From assembly GCF_000300975.2 (NCBI RefSeq), contig NZ_AEEC02000021.1, positions 1 through 64,000 of the forward strand: 64,000 nucleotides of DNA. Direction: 5' to 3'. How positions within the stretch are numbered: the stretch's first letter is position 1; every line of letters begins with the position of its first letter. The notes under the pieces are model-generated. The model searched no databases, was not told where the DNA came from, and worked only from the letters and a program-made list of their open reading frames with translations. This document shows, in pieces, positions 34,690 through 43,106 of the stretch. The DNA is from Herbaspirillum frisingense GSF30. Its GTDB lineage: Bacteria > Pseudomonadota > Gammaproteobacteria > Burkholderiales > Burkholderiaceae_D. A program made the position numbers and the translations under genes.

Positions 34690-35582
34690 CGCATTGCTCC
34701 GGTGCTCAGGTTGCGCAGCATCACGGTGGTGCGGAAGACGGTTCGTCGCCGCTGCTCGCCGTCCTCTTCGGTGATGCGCCAGCCAGGGTCGGTATGGCGA
34801 CCGGGCGGGAACAGGTCGAAGCTGCGCGCCGGCGCATCATCCGCTGCCGGTCGACGCTGGGTGCCACGCACCAGCAGGGCGATGCGGACCAGCATGACCC
34901 GTTGCCAGCCATCGGCGGGCATGGCCGAGGCATCCAGCCAGCGGTCCGGTGCACCGTCGTCATCGCTGTCGATGGCGTAGCGCAGTTGCATGGCCTCCAC
35001 GCCGCGTGCGATGGCGTCGGAGGTCCAGTTGCCGTTCTTGCCCTGGTAGCGACAGCGCAATTCCGCCTCACCACCGGTGCCGGGCGCGATGTAGTAGATG
35101 ACCCAGCTGCGGGCCGCTTCCTGCAGCGGCCCGACCGGGGCCTCGGCGCCACTGCAGTTGACCACCTCGCTGCGGCTGCCACGCGGCGCGCCGAAGAAGC
35201 CCAGCATCAGCAGGTCGCTGTGGTTGACGCCGTCACCGCTGCTGCTGCCGAACCTGCCGGTGGCCGGGTCCAGCAGCTCGGCCTGGCGGCTGTCGTCCAG
35301 TCCGCGCAGTCCTTGGCGGGTGGGCATGGCGTCGTCGGCGAGGTTTTCCCAGGGCAGGTGTCCGGCCTGTTGCAGGGCCTGCTGCAGGTGTTCCAGCGCC
35401 AGCCGGCCGGTTTCCTGCACGCGTCCGTGGTCGTCGATGTCCTGGTAGACGCTGCGTGCCTGCTGCAACATCACACCGGCTGCCAGCACCACCAGCAGGC
35501 CCACGGCCAGGGAGATCATCAGTTCGATCAGGGTCAGGCCATCTTGCCGATGACGCTGCCGGCGAACCTGCCTGGTCATCAT
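34686..35582 (-). CDS. pilW: Type IV pilus assembly protein PilW
   Basis: A 298-residue minor pilin with leader ending QDG and the segment LTLIELMISLAVGLLVVLAAGVMLQQ, then a PilW-type globular domain (typical length about 300). Located 2 bases after pilV and overlapping pilX, so it is in one operon with both. It is thought to connect the core minor pilins with the adhesin PilY1, which is not encoded here. Confidence 0.88.
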   Translation of the reverse strand: MMTRQVRRQRHRQDGLTLIELMISLAVGLLVVLAAGVMLQQARSVYQDIDDHGRVQETGRLALEHLQQALQQAGHLPWENLADDAMPTRQGLRGLDDSRQAELLDPATGRFGSSSGDGVNHSDLLMLGFFGAPRGSRSEVVNCSGAEAPVGPLQEAARSWVIYYIAPGTGGEAELRCRYQGKNGNWTSDAIARGVEAMQLRYAIDSDDDGAPDRWLDASAMPADGWQRVMLVRIALLVRGTQRRPAADDAPARSFDLFPPGRHTDPGWRITEEDGEQRRRTVFRTTVMLRNLSTGAMR

Positions 35583-35584
35583 GG

Positions 35585-36118
35585 TCAGCGCCCCAGCACC
35601 AGCGTCAGCAAGGGGGCGCGTAACGGCGTGGCAGTGGCCGCCACCGCGCTGCGGCGCCAGCCCAGCTTGAGTACCACAGGCGCTGTGGCGGCCTCTTCAC
35701 AGGACCATTGGTCCTGCGGCGTCGGGTGGGCATCGCGGCAGACCGTGGCCCGGGCTTCCGGGAGTTCGCGCGTCAGCCGCGCGGCCCAGTCGGCGATGGC
35801 GGCGTTGGCGAAGGCGGCAGGGGAACAGGGGGCGAGGTCGCAATCAGCGCGGGCTGGCGGGGCCCGGCCGGCGGTGAAGGAAAACAGGTAAGGATCGGTC
35901 GCGCCCGGGGTGGACGATGTGAAGGAAGTAGGCAGGGTGGCCGCCCGCAGTTCGGCCAACTCCTGCGCCAGCAGCGTGGCGGCGGCGTGCTGGGCGCTCT
36001 CGGCGCTGCTGCGCAGGGCATGCATTTGCAGCATCACCAGGGCCAGCGCGCCGGTGCCGATGACCAGCATGGCCACCAGCACTTCCATCATCGAGAAACC
36101 TGCGCAACGGGTTTGCAT
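35585..36118 (-). CDS. pilV: Type IV pilus modification protein PilV
   Basis: A 177-residue minor pilin with a short leader and FSMMEVLVAMLVIGTGALALVMLQMHALRSSAESAQH, the typical PilV start. First gene of the minor pilin operon, which runs pilV-pilW-pilX-pilE-like-fimT on the minus strand. A terminator-like hairpin separates it from the upstream DUF924 gene. Confidence 0.88.
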   Translation of the reverse strand: MQTRCAGFSMMEVLVAMLVIGTGALALVMLQMHALRSSAESAQHAAATLLAQELAELRAATLPTSFTSSTPGATDPYLFSFTAGRAPPARADCDLAPCSPAAFANAAIADWAARLTRELPEARATVCRDAHPTPQDQWSCEEAATAPVVLKLGWRRSAVAATATPLRAPLLTLVLGR

Positions 36119-36151
36119 GCGGCCATCCGAAAAGAAAGCCGCGAGTGTAGG

Positions 36152-36187
36152 GAAAACGCCCGGGTGCTTCCACCGGGAAGCGTTTTC
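36152..36187 (-). terminator. Hairpin downstream of the DUF924 gene
   Basis: Arms GAAAACGC (36152-36159) and GCGTTTTC (36180-36187) continue inward as CCCGG(G)TG and CACCGGG around CTTC. Read on the minus strand it ends with a T-rich stem foot (GCGTTTTCCC). It lies 22 bases after the DUF924 stop and before pilV. Confidence 0.6.
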
Positions 36188-36208
36188 AGTGGCCCGCTAT
36201 CGAAAACT

Positions 36209-36826
36209 TCAGAAGGATGAGCCGGGTTGCGTCAGGAATTGCGTTTCCTCGGCGGTGGAATCCCGCCCAAGGATGCGGTTGCGATGGGGGAAGCGGCCGA
36301 AGCGCTCGATCACCGCAAGATGGCGTCGCGCATAGTCGGCATAGCCGTCGAAGGCCGCCTTGTCCTCGCCGCTGGCGGATTTGGCCAGGGCCGTCATCAG
36401 TTGCACCACGTATTGCTGGTCATCCAGGTCTTCCGCATGTTCCAGCGGCAGGTAGAGAAATACCCGTGCCAGCGGCGGCAGTTCCTGGTCCAGCCCCATG
36501 GCCAGCGCCAGATGCGTGCACTGGCGTGCCAGTTCATCGAAGGCGAAGGCCTGTGGGGTGTCGCGGTAGATATTCCTCGGCATCTGGTCCAGCAGCAGGA
36601 TCAGCGCCAGCATGGAATGCGCATCCTCGGTCCAGTCATCCAGCGCATTGGCTGCAGCCTGCTGCACCAGCGCTTCGAAGCGGCTGCGACACTGGGCGTC
36701 GATGTCCGGGTTCTTGCTCCACCAGAGCTTCTTCTGGCGTTCGGCCACCTGATGTGCCGGCATGGCCTCCCAGCCTTCGCCGAACCAGAAGTCCAGCACT
36801 TCCCCGACCTGCGTGGCGCTCTTCAT
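36209..36826 (-). CDS. DUF924 family protein
   Basis: A 205-residue all-helical protein of the DUF924 family: VLDFWFGEGWE at the start, LLLDQMPRNIYRDTPQAFAFDELA in the middle and FGRFPHRNRILGRDSTAEE near the end are its conserved blocks. The fold is related to TPR-like helical domains; the biochemical role is not known. It overlaps the S4-domain gene by ATGA, so the two are co-translated. Confidence 0.9.
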   Translation of the reverse strand: MKSATQVGEVLDFWFGEGWEAMPAHQVAERQKKLWWSKNPDIDAQCRSRFEALVQQAAANALDDWTEDAHSMLALILLLDQMPRNIYRDTPQAFAFDELARQCTHLALAMGLDQELPPLARVFLYLPLEHAEDLDDQQYVVQLMTALAKSASGEDKAAFDGYADYARRHLAVIERFGRFPHRNRILGRDSTAEETQFLTQPGSSF

Positions 36827-37044
36827 TCGGCGATCACGGTGATCTGCACATCACCCAGGCTGACTTTCTGGCCGACCGTGATCTTGCAGGTCTTGCGGCT
36901 TTCGGGCTTGCCATCGACCCGCACGTGGCCTTCGGCCACCAGTTGCTTGCCGGCACCGCCGCTGTCGCACAGGCCGCAGAGTTTGAGCAGCTGGTTCAGT
37001 TCGACATGGGGATGGCCCTGCAGCGGGAAGGTGATCTTTTGCAT
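36823..37044 (-). CDS. Small S4-domain RNA-binding protein, YbcJ-like
   Basis: A 73-residue protein consisting almost wholly of an S4 RNA-binding domain (HVELNQLLKLCGLCDSGGAGKQLVAEGHVRVDGKPESRKTCKI), like E. coli YbcJ. The ATG beginning MQKITF is chosen because the family starts there; the frame stays open upstream. Probably binds structured RNA, perhaps ribosomal; the target is unknown. Confidence 0.88.
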   Translation of the reverse strand: MQKITFPLQGHPHVELNQLLKLCGLCDSGGAGKQLVAEGHVRVDGKPESRKTCKITVGQKVSLGDVQITVIAE

Positions 37045-37126
37045 ATGCTTTCTTTCGGGAGCGCAGCCCCGGGCGGAGCGGACGTGCGGCCAGGGGAATG
37101 AAACAGGGAGCGGTAAGGTACGCCGC

Positions 37127-37789
37127 TCAGGGCGTTTTGTCCAGACCGTGTTCCACAGCATACACCGCAATCTGTACCCGGCTGGAAAGCTTCAGTTTCT
37201 TGAGGATGTTCTGGACATGGATCTTCACCGTGCTCTCGGCTACGTCCAGGGTGCGGGCGATTTCCTTGTTGCTCTCGCCACGGGCCACGCAGGCCATGGT
37301 CTCGCGTTCGCGGGCGGTCAGCCTGTCGCGGGCGGCCGTCACCGGGGCCGGTGTCTGGTGGGCGGCGCGGAACTGCATCACCAGCTTGGCCGTCATCGCC
37401 TCCGAGATCACCGGTTCGCCGGCAGCGGCGCGCTTGATGGCCTGCACCAGATACTCGGCCTCGATGTTCTTGAGCAGGTAGCCGGCGGCGCCATTGTGCA
37501 GGGCGGTGCTGAGGTCGTCGGCTTCTTCCGAGACGGAGAGCATCAGCACAGCCGTGTCGGGCAGGTCTTCCACGATCAGCTGCATCGCTTCCAGACCCGA
37601 CAGGCCGGGCATGTTCAGGTCCATCAGCACCACATCGGGCTGCAGCTGGCGCGCCCGCTTGACGCCGTCCAGACCATCGACGGCCTCGCCGACGACCTCG
37701 AATTCGGGATGGCGTTGCAGCAGCAGGCGTACGCCGCTGCGAAACAGGGTGTGATCATCGACGAGCAGGATGCGGATGGGCGTGGGCAT
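37127..37789 (-). CDS. narL: Nitrate/nitrite response regulator
   Basis: A 220-residue NarL/FixJ response regulator: receiver domain in residues 1-125 with the phosphoacceptor in VLMDLNMPG (about D55), and a LuxR-type HTH at about 150-210 (LTARERETMACVARGESNKEIARTLDVAESTVKIH). Follows narX by 36 bases and is the last gene of the nar cluster. It should activate narK/narG transcription when NarX reports nitrate. Confidence 0.93.
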   Translation of the reverse strand: MPTPIRILLVDDHTLFRSGVRLLLQRHPEFEVVGEAVDGLDGVKRARQLQPDVVLMDLNMPGLSGLEAMQLIVEDLPDTAVLMLSVSEEADDLSTALHNGAAGYLLKNIEAEYLVQAIKRAAAGEPVISEAMTAKLVMQFRAAHQTPAPVTAARDRLTARERETMACVARGESNKEIARTLDVAESTVKIHVQNILKKLKLSSRVQIAVYAVEHGLDKTP

Positions 37790-37825
37790 GGTGGGGCGGT
37801 TCCTTGCAAAGATTCTGGGATGGCT

Positions 37826-39766
37826 TCAGGCCACGAGGCGTTCCTGGCGCATCAGGCGGATGGTGACGCAGGTACCTTCATCGGGCCGGCTGTCGATCTG
37901 CAGTTGCGCGCCCAGGCGGTCGGCGCGTTCCTGCATGATGCGCAGACCCACGTGGTCGGCGCCCTTGACGCTGGCCTTGTCGAGCTGGAAGCCGTGACCG
38001 TCGTCGCGCACCGTCAGGCAGAAGTCGCGGCCGTTGGTGACGGCGATGTCCACCCGGTTGGCCTGGGCATGCTTGCGGATATTGGACAGTGCCTCCTGCA
38101 GGATGAACAGCACCTGCAACTGCTGTTCCGGCGCCAGCGGCGGACCGTCGCCGCTGATGGTGATGGCGCCTTGCAGGCCGGTCTGGCGCTGCAGCTTGTC
38201 GAGCGACTTGCGCATTTCGGAGTCGAGGCTGCTGTCCTGCAGGCGGCTGCGGAAGTTGAGCAGAAGTTCGCGCACGTCTTCATAGTTTTCCTGCACGCCG
38301 GTGCGCAGCATGGGCGCGATCTCGCGGATTTCGGCCAGGTTCTCGCGCGCCAGCGAATCCTCCAGCATCTGCACCTGCAGGTTGAGGAAGTTCAGTCCCT
38401 GGGCAATGCTGTCATGCAGGCCCTGGGCCATCAGGTTGCGTTCGTGGGCGATGGCGAATTCCTTTTCGCGGGCGATCAGGCGCTGGTTCTCGATGGCCGC
38501 GCCGAGGTGGCGGCCCAGGGTTTCCAGGAGGCGGCGCTCGTCGCCGTCGATGCTGCGCTCCTGCAGGAAATGCAGGGAGAAACTGCCGATGGCCTGTTCC
38601 CGCACCAGGATCTGGAAGATGCCCAGCGACAGCGCGCCTTCTTCCTGGCAGCGGTAGCGCCGCTGTGCATCGAGTTCGCGGAAATCGCGTACCAGGATCA
38701 CCCCCTGCCGGGTAGCTGCGCCGCACAGGCAGTCATCGACCTTGATGCAACGTTCCTCATCGATGATCTTGTCCGAGATGCCGTCCTGCACCGTGAGATA
38801 GAGATTGCCGCGCTCGTCGAGGATGCGCACCGTGCCGCCATCGGCCTGCATGCGCTGCATGATGCGTTTGAGGAAACCATCGCACAGGGCTTCGATGGTA
38901 TGCGCGCCCGAGAGGAAGTCGGTGATCTCGTAGAGCGTGCCGACTTCTTCGTTCTGCTCGCGCAGGCGGGCGGTCTTTTCGGCCACGCGCTCTGCCAGCG
39001 TGCGGTGCACGCCTTGTACATGATCGGCCATCTGGTTGAAGGCCTGGGCCAGTTGGCCGAACTCGTCTTCACTCTCCACCGCCAGCCGCACGTCCAGGTC
39101 GTTTTGCGACATGCGTGCAATGCCCGCCTGCATGCGCCGCACCGGGCCGACGATCCACAGGTAGAGCAGATACAGCACCGCGATGCTGGCCGCCAGCGCG
39201 AGGAAGATCAGCGCCGTCTGGCACAGCCGCAGCCAGGTGGTCTTGCCGGTGAGGTCTGCTTCCACATAGGCCACCAGCAGGTTGATGTCGCCCACGAAGT
39301 CGGGCAGCTCCTGCAGGTAGCGATCCAGCGCCTGCTGGCGCAGTACCGGGTCGTCCGCTTCCAGCACGGTGCGGGCATGGACCTGCATGCGCTGCTGCCA
39401 TTGATCTTGCACGTGCAGCAGCTGTTCGTGAATGGGACCGGTGGCCGGCACGAAGCTGGGTTCCCCCGCCTGCCCGGTCTGCACCAGTGTCAGGATCTGG
39501 CTGAAGCGTTCGATGTGGTGCTGGAGGTCGGAACGCTCGTGGCCGGTTTCCATCGCCAGGCCCAGCTCGTAGGAGCGCATGCGCAGGCTGCCGGCCTCGT
39601 TGATGACGGTGCCGCCGCCCTCCAGTTGCCAGGACAGCAGCAGGGTATAGCCGATGGCCGTCATCGTCAGGCCTAGTCCTACCAGGGTCATCAGCAGGAT
39701 GCGGAAGGTCAGGCGCTTGTGGGGCGGCAGCGGGTTGGGGAGCAGGGCCAGGGTGGGAGAGGGCAT
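37826..39766 (-). CDS. narX: Nitrate/nitrite sensor histidine kinase
   Basis: A 646-residue kinase: TM1 at about 20-46, a periplasmic nitrate-sensing domain with the P-box (INEAGSLRMRSYELGLA, about 55-71), TM2 at about 180-200, HAMP, a GAF-like segment, then the HisKA_3 phosphoacceptor (LHDSIAQGLNFLNLQ) and a HATPase domain (NIRKHAQAN, DDGHGF). The ATG at 39766 avoids 21 unlikely upstream residues. Pairs with narL directly downstream. Confidence 0.93.
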   Translation of the reverse strand: MPSPTLALLPNPLPPHKRLTFRILLMTLVGLGLTMTAIGYTLLLSWQLEGGGTVINEAGSLRMRSYELGLAMETGHERSDLQHHIERFSQILTLVQTGQAGEPSFVPATGPIHEQLLHVQDQWQQRMQVHARTVLEADDPVLRQQALDRYLQELPDFVGDINLLVAYVEADLTGKTTWLRLCQTALIFLALAASIAVLYLLYLWIVGPVRRMQAGIARMSQNDLDVRLAVESEDEFGQLAQAFNQMADHVQGVHRTLAERVAEKTARLREQNEEVGTLYEITDFLSGAHTIEALCDGFLKRIMQRMQADGGTVRILDERGNLYLTVQDGISDKIIDEERCIKVDDCLCGAATRQGVILVRDFRELDAQRRYRCQEEGALSLGIFQILVREQAIGSFSLHFLQERSIDGDERRLLETLGRHLGAAIENQRLIAREKEFAIAHERNLMAQGLHDSIAQGLNFLNLQVQMLEDSLARENLAEIREIAPMLRTGVQENYEDVRELLLNFRSRLQDSSLDSEMRKSLDKLQRQTGLQGAITISGDGPPLAPEQQLQVLFILQEALSNIRKHAQANRVDIAVTNGRDFCLTVRDDGHGFQLDKASVKGADHVGLRIMQERADRLGAQLQIDSRPDEGTCVTIRLMRQERLVA

Positions 39767-39848
39767 GATGGAAGGTTCCAGGGCTAGCCAGGGAAGCGGC
39801 AGTCTAGGCCGTTGGCGGGACCAAAACACCGGGTCCAGGTCAATCTTT

Positions 39849-39873
39849 GTGCAGATCGTGCAGATCGTGCAGG
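39849..39873. repeat. 9-bp tandem repeat upstream of narX
   Basis: GTGCAGATC occurs twice in direct succession (39849-39857, 39858-39866) and begins a third time (GTGCAGG). It lies 83-107 bases before the narX start in the 126-base gap after moaA. It could be a tandem protein-binding site or just a short slippage repeat. Confidence 0.6.
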
Positions 39874-39892
39874 ATTTGCCGGTCCTGGCGCC

Positions 39893-40912
39893 CTAGCCGC
39901 CGGTCTGCGACATGAAGCGGATGATTCTGTGCGGTGCCTGACTGAATTCATGGCGTTCCGGCTTGAGTTCGATGGCCAGGCGGATCGCCTCCTCCAGCCC
40001 GCCATCATCGATGCCGGCGCGCAGCAGCGGACGCAGTTCCAGGCGCGCCTCCTGTCCCAGGCAGAGGTAGAGCGTGCCGTCCACCGAGAGCCGCACGCGG
40101 TTGCAGGTGGCGCAGAAGTGCTGGCTCATGGGTGTGATGAAACCTAGCGTGCAGCGACCATCGGCGCTGCCCCAGTAGCGCGCCGGGCCACCGCCCAGCT
40201 CGGTGGCCAGGGGCTGCAGGTCGAAGCGGGCCACCAGTGCATCGCGCAGCGGACCAAGCGCGACGACACCGCTGTTGCGACCGGTCTCGCCCATGGGCAT
40301 GGCTTCGATCAGGCGCAGGATGAAACCCTGCGCGAAACAGAACTCCGCCATGCGTGGCACCTCGTGTTCATTGACGCCGCGCAGTACCACCATGTTGACC
40401 TTGATGGGCGCAAATCCGGCATCCCTGGCGGCGGCCAGTCCCGCCATGACGCTCTGCAGGCTGTCGCGCCCGGTGATCTGCGCCGCGCAGGCGCGATCCA
40501 GGCTATCCAGGCTGACGTTGATGCGCCGCACGCCGGCCGCCCGCAGCGCTCTTGCGTGCTTGTGCATCTGCGTGGCGTTGGTGGACAGCGACAGTTCCTC
40601 CACCCCCGGCAGGGCCGACAATTGCGCGGCCAGCGTGGACAGCTTGCGACGCATCAGCGGTTCGCCGCCGGTGAGCCGTATGCGCCCCACGCCGAGTCGG
40701 GCGAAGGCGGCGATCACGCGCGTGATCTCGTCGAAGTCGAGCCAGTTGGCCGGCTCCTCGAAACCGGAAAACCCCTTTGGCATGCAATAGCTGCAACGCA
40801 GGTCGCAGCGGTCGGTGACCGACAGCCGCAGGTAGTCGATGCGCCGCCCGAAGCGGTCCAGCAGGGCCGGGCGGCCGGGAGATGGGACGGGTGACGGGAC
40901 GGGCGAGGACAT
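39893..40912 (-). CDS. moaA: GTP 3',8-cyclase (molybdenum cofactor biosynthesis)
   Basis: A 339-residue radical-SAM enzyme for the first step of molybdopterin synthesis. N-terminal 4Fe-4S motif CDLRCSYC (C36, C40, C43), a second C-terminal cluster (CATCNRVRL...CLG) and the C-terminal GG needed for activity are all present. It sits inside the nar cluster, sensible because NarG needs molybdenum cofactor. The first residues are a Ser-Pro-Val repeat from short GC-rich repeats. Confidence 0.95.
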   Translation of the reverse strand: MSSPVPSPVPSPGRPALLDRFGRRIDYLRLSVTDRCDLRCSYCMPKGFSGFEEPANWLDFDEITRVIAAFARLGVGRIRLTGGEPLMRRKLSTLAAQLSALPGVEELSLSTNATQMHKHARALRAAGVRRINVSLDSLDRACAAQITGRDSLQSVMAGLAAARDAGFAPIKVNMVVLRGVNEHEVPRMAEFCFAQGFILRLIEAMPMGETGRNSGVVALGPLRDALVARFDLQPLATELGGGPARYWGSADGRCTLGFITPMSQHFCATCNRVRLSVDGTLYLCLGQEARLELRPLLRAGIDDGGLEEAIRLAIELKPERHEFSQAPHRIIRFMSQTGG

Positions 40913-40921
40913 GCAGGCTCC

Positions 40922-41668
40922 TTATTGCAGCAGCGGCGATGTCATGCCGGGAAGTTGCACGCCAGTGATGCGGGCAGCGCCCACCAGTTGCTGCAGGTAG
41001 TGACGCATGGCTTGGTCATGGGCGGCGCGTTGCAGGGCCTGGGCGATGTTTTCGCGCACCGCCTCGAAGGGCAGGCGTGTGCCGTCCAGCTTGCGCCCCA
41101 CCTGGACGATGTGCAGGCCGAAGCGGGTCTCCACCAGGCGCGGGATGATGCCCTGTGGTGTGGCGGCGAAGACGGCCCGTTCGAATTCCTGCACGCAGGC
41201 GCCCCGGGCGATCTGCCCCAGGCTGCCGCCCTGTGCGCCGGAGGGGCAGTTGGAGAGCGTGGCCGCCTGTGTGGCGAAGTCCTCCGGTTGCGCCAGCAAG
41301 CCCTCCAGTACCGACTCTGCGCGCAGGCGCAGGGCCGCCAGATCGACCTCCGGGGTGACCTGGAACAGGATATGGTTCACTTCCGCCAGCGCCCCGATGA
41401 TGAAACGTTCAGGCGTGGCCTGGTACTGGCGTCGGCATTCTTCTTCGCCGGCCTGCGGGACGCTGACCTGGCGCTGCAGCAGGAGCTCGATACGCGCATC
41501 GTCGTCCTCACTCTGCAGCTGCAGGCGCTGCGCTTCCTCCAGCAGCAGCCGGCGCAGCACCAGGGTGGTCATGGCCGACTGCAGGTCCTGGTCATCGGCA
41601 TCGCGGGCGGCCAGTTCCTTGGCCATCTCGGCGTCGCTCAGTTCGTATTCATTGACGGTGACAGGCAT
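40922..41668 (-). CDS. Parvulin-type peptidyl-prolyl isomerase in the nar operon
   Basis: A 248-residue cytoplasmic-looking PPIase (no signal peptide): an N-terminal helical SurA-like part and a rotamase domain at about 95-205 (LAEVNHILFQV, GGSLGQIARGACVQEFERAVF, VETRFGLHIVQVGRK). PPIases of this NifM-like sort follow narGHJI in several betaproteobacteria and may help fold or mature the nitrate reductase. It lies 15 bases after narI. Confidence 0.9.
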   Translation of the reverse strand: MPVTVNEYELSDAEMAKELAARDADDQDLQSAMTTLVLRRLLLEEAQRLQLQSEDDDARIELLLQRQVSVPQAGEEECRRQYQATPERFIIGALAEVNHILFQVTPEVDLAALRLRAESVLEGLLAQPEDFATQAATLSNCPSGAQGGSLGQIARGACVQEFERAVFAATPQGIIPRLVETRFGLHIVQVGRKLDGTRLPFEAVRENIAQALQRAAHDQAMRHYLQQLVGAARITGVQLPGMTSPLLQ

Positions 41669-41683
41669 CCTGGTTCTCCTCGC

Positions 41684-42367
41684 TCAACGCGGCCGCACCA
41701 GTTGCCAGGCCCGGCTCAGGTAGGTGATGGAGGCAAAGCCGCTCCACACATGCACCAGCCGCGTGAAGGGGAAGATCACGAACAGCGTCAGCCCCATGAA
41801 CAGGTGCAGCTTGAACAGCAGCGGCGCACCTTCGATGAAGCCGGCGGCGTCGCCCCGGAAGGTGACGATGTGCTGCGCCCAGGTCATCAGCAACACCATC
41901 ATGTGGCCGTCGCGGTGCTGGGCCGATTCGGCGATGGTGGACAGGCCCAGGCACAGCGTGACCAGCAGCCACAGCAGCAGGAGCTTGTCGGAGGGGCGGG
42001 TGACGGCGGCGATGCGCGCGTCCGTCAGGCGGCGATGGATCAGGATCGCCAGTCCCAGCAGGCAGAGCGTGCCGAACACGCCACCGGCCGCCATGGCGAC
42101 CAGTTGCTTGAAACCGTGGCTCACGCCCACGGCATCCCATACCGCCACCGGCGTGAGCAAGCCCACCAGATGACCGAAGAACAATCCCAGCACGCCGACG
42201 TGGAACAGGATATTGCCCAGTCGCAGGCGGCCGGCATGCAGCAGTTGCGAGGAGTCACTCTTCCAGGTGTACTGCTCGCGCTCGAAGCGCAGCAGGCTAC
42301 CCAGCAGGAACACTGCCAGGGCGATGTAGGGGTAGATGCCGTAGAGGAATTGGTGCAGGTAGCTCAT
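41684..42367 (-). CDS. narI: Respiratory nitrate reductase gamma subunit
   Basis: A 227-residue cytochrome b membrane subunit with five hydrophobic segments, starting MSYLHQFLYGIYPYIALAVFLLGSLLRF. Histidines in the second (HVGVLGLFFGHLVG) and fifth segments (FTRLVHVWSG) supply heme ligands. It takes electrons from quinol and hands them to NarH. Overlaps narJ by ATGA. Confidence 0.95.
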   Translation of the reverse strand: MSYLHQFLYGIYPYIALAVFLLGSLLRFEREQYTWKSDSSQLLHAGRLRLGNILFHVGVLGLFFGHLVGLLTPVAVWDAVGVSHGFKQLVAMAAGGVFGTLCLLGLAILIHRRLTDARIAAVTRPSDKLLLLWLLVTLCLGLSTIAESAQHRDGHMMVLLMTWAQHIVTFRGDAAGFIEGAPLLFKLHLFMGLTLFVIFPFTRLVHVWSGFASITYLSRAWQLVRPR

Positions 42368-43092
42368 GCTGGTCTCCCGGGAGCGGATTGGGTGGCGGAC
42401 GGTACGGCGGAGCGGGCATGCTGCCGGGGATGGAAATGCAACGGCTGCACGCCGCCCGGCCCGGGTTTGAGCAGGGGTTCCACGCCGTCGGCACCGGGAC
42501 CGAAGACTTCCATGGCCTCGTCCATGTCGCGCACTGGTGGATCGTCCTGCTCGCGTGGCACGACCTCGGTGAGCCGGGTCAGCAACAGCAAGGGCGCGGC
42601 GTAGGGGCTGTCCCGGCGCTGCAGGCGCTGGCCGATGGCGGCCAGCACATGGATCGCCTCGCCCAGCAGCAGGGCGGCCCTGTCCTGCGACAGCAGGCTC
42701 AGGAATTCCAGGAACAGCGGCACATAGTCCGGCAACTCGCTGGTGGCCGGCTCCAGGCCCTGGCTACGGTATTCCTCCAGCAGATCGACCATGGCCTGGC
42801 CGCGGTCGCGGCTTTCGCCGTGGATGTGTTCGAACAGGTGCAGCGACAGCGCGGCACTGCGGTCGAAGGTATCGACGTAGTTTTCCTGCAGGGTGAGCAG
42901 CGGGACGGATTGCAGGTGGTGCAGCAACGGTTGTAGCGCCGGCAAGGCATCCGCTAGCGCCGCCTCGCCCTGCAGGGCCTGTTCGATCTCGGGCAGTGCT
43001 GCGATCAGTTCGGGCTGGGGATAACTCATCAGCGCCGAGACGACGCGGTAGATCGTGCCGCTGCCGGCCGCGTGATTGACGTGGGAAGTCAT
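42364..43092 (-). CDS. narJ: Nitrate reductase assembly chaperone
   Basis: A 242-residue chaperone of the NarJ family (TYRVVSALMSYP-like start, LLTLQENYVDTFDRSAALSLHLFEHIHGESRDRGQAMVDLL, the characteristic block). It inserts molybdenum cofactor into NarG before membrane attachment. The ATG at 43092 has GGAG eight bases upstream; an ATG at 43110 overlapping the narH stop (ATGA) is the alternative. The C-terminal tail is proline- and glycine-rich. Confidence 0.92.
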   Translation of the reverse strand: MTSHVNHAAGSGTIYRVVSALMSYPQPELIAALPEIEQALQGEAALADALPALQPLLHHLQSVPLLTLQENYVDTFDRSAALSLHLFEHIHGESRDRGQAMVDLLEEYRSQGLEPATSELPDYVPLFLEFLSLLSQDRAALLLGEAIHVLAAIGQRLQRRDSPYAAPLLLLTRLTEVVPREQDDPPVRDMDEAMEVFGPGADGVEPLLKPGPGGVQPLHFHPRQHARSAVPSATQSAPGRPA

Positions 43093-43106
43093 GACAGGGG
43101 CTCCAT

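Noticed and set aside
36227-39676. Very long plus-strand open frame (1149 codons) over DUF924, S4, narL and narX
   Set aside because: Antisense to four clearly conserved genes, low-complexity His/Gln/Ala-rich translation with no family features; a by-product of GC-rich codon use.
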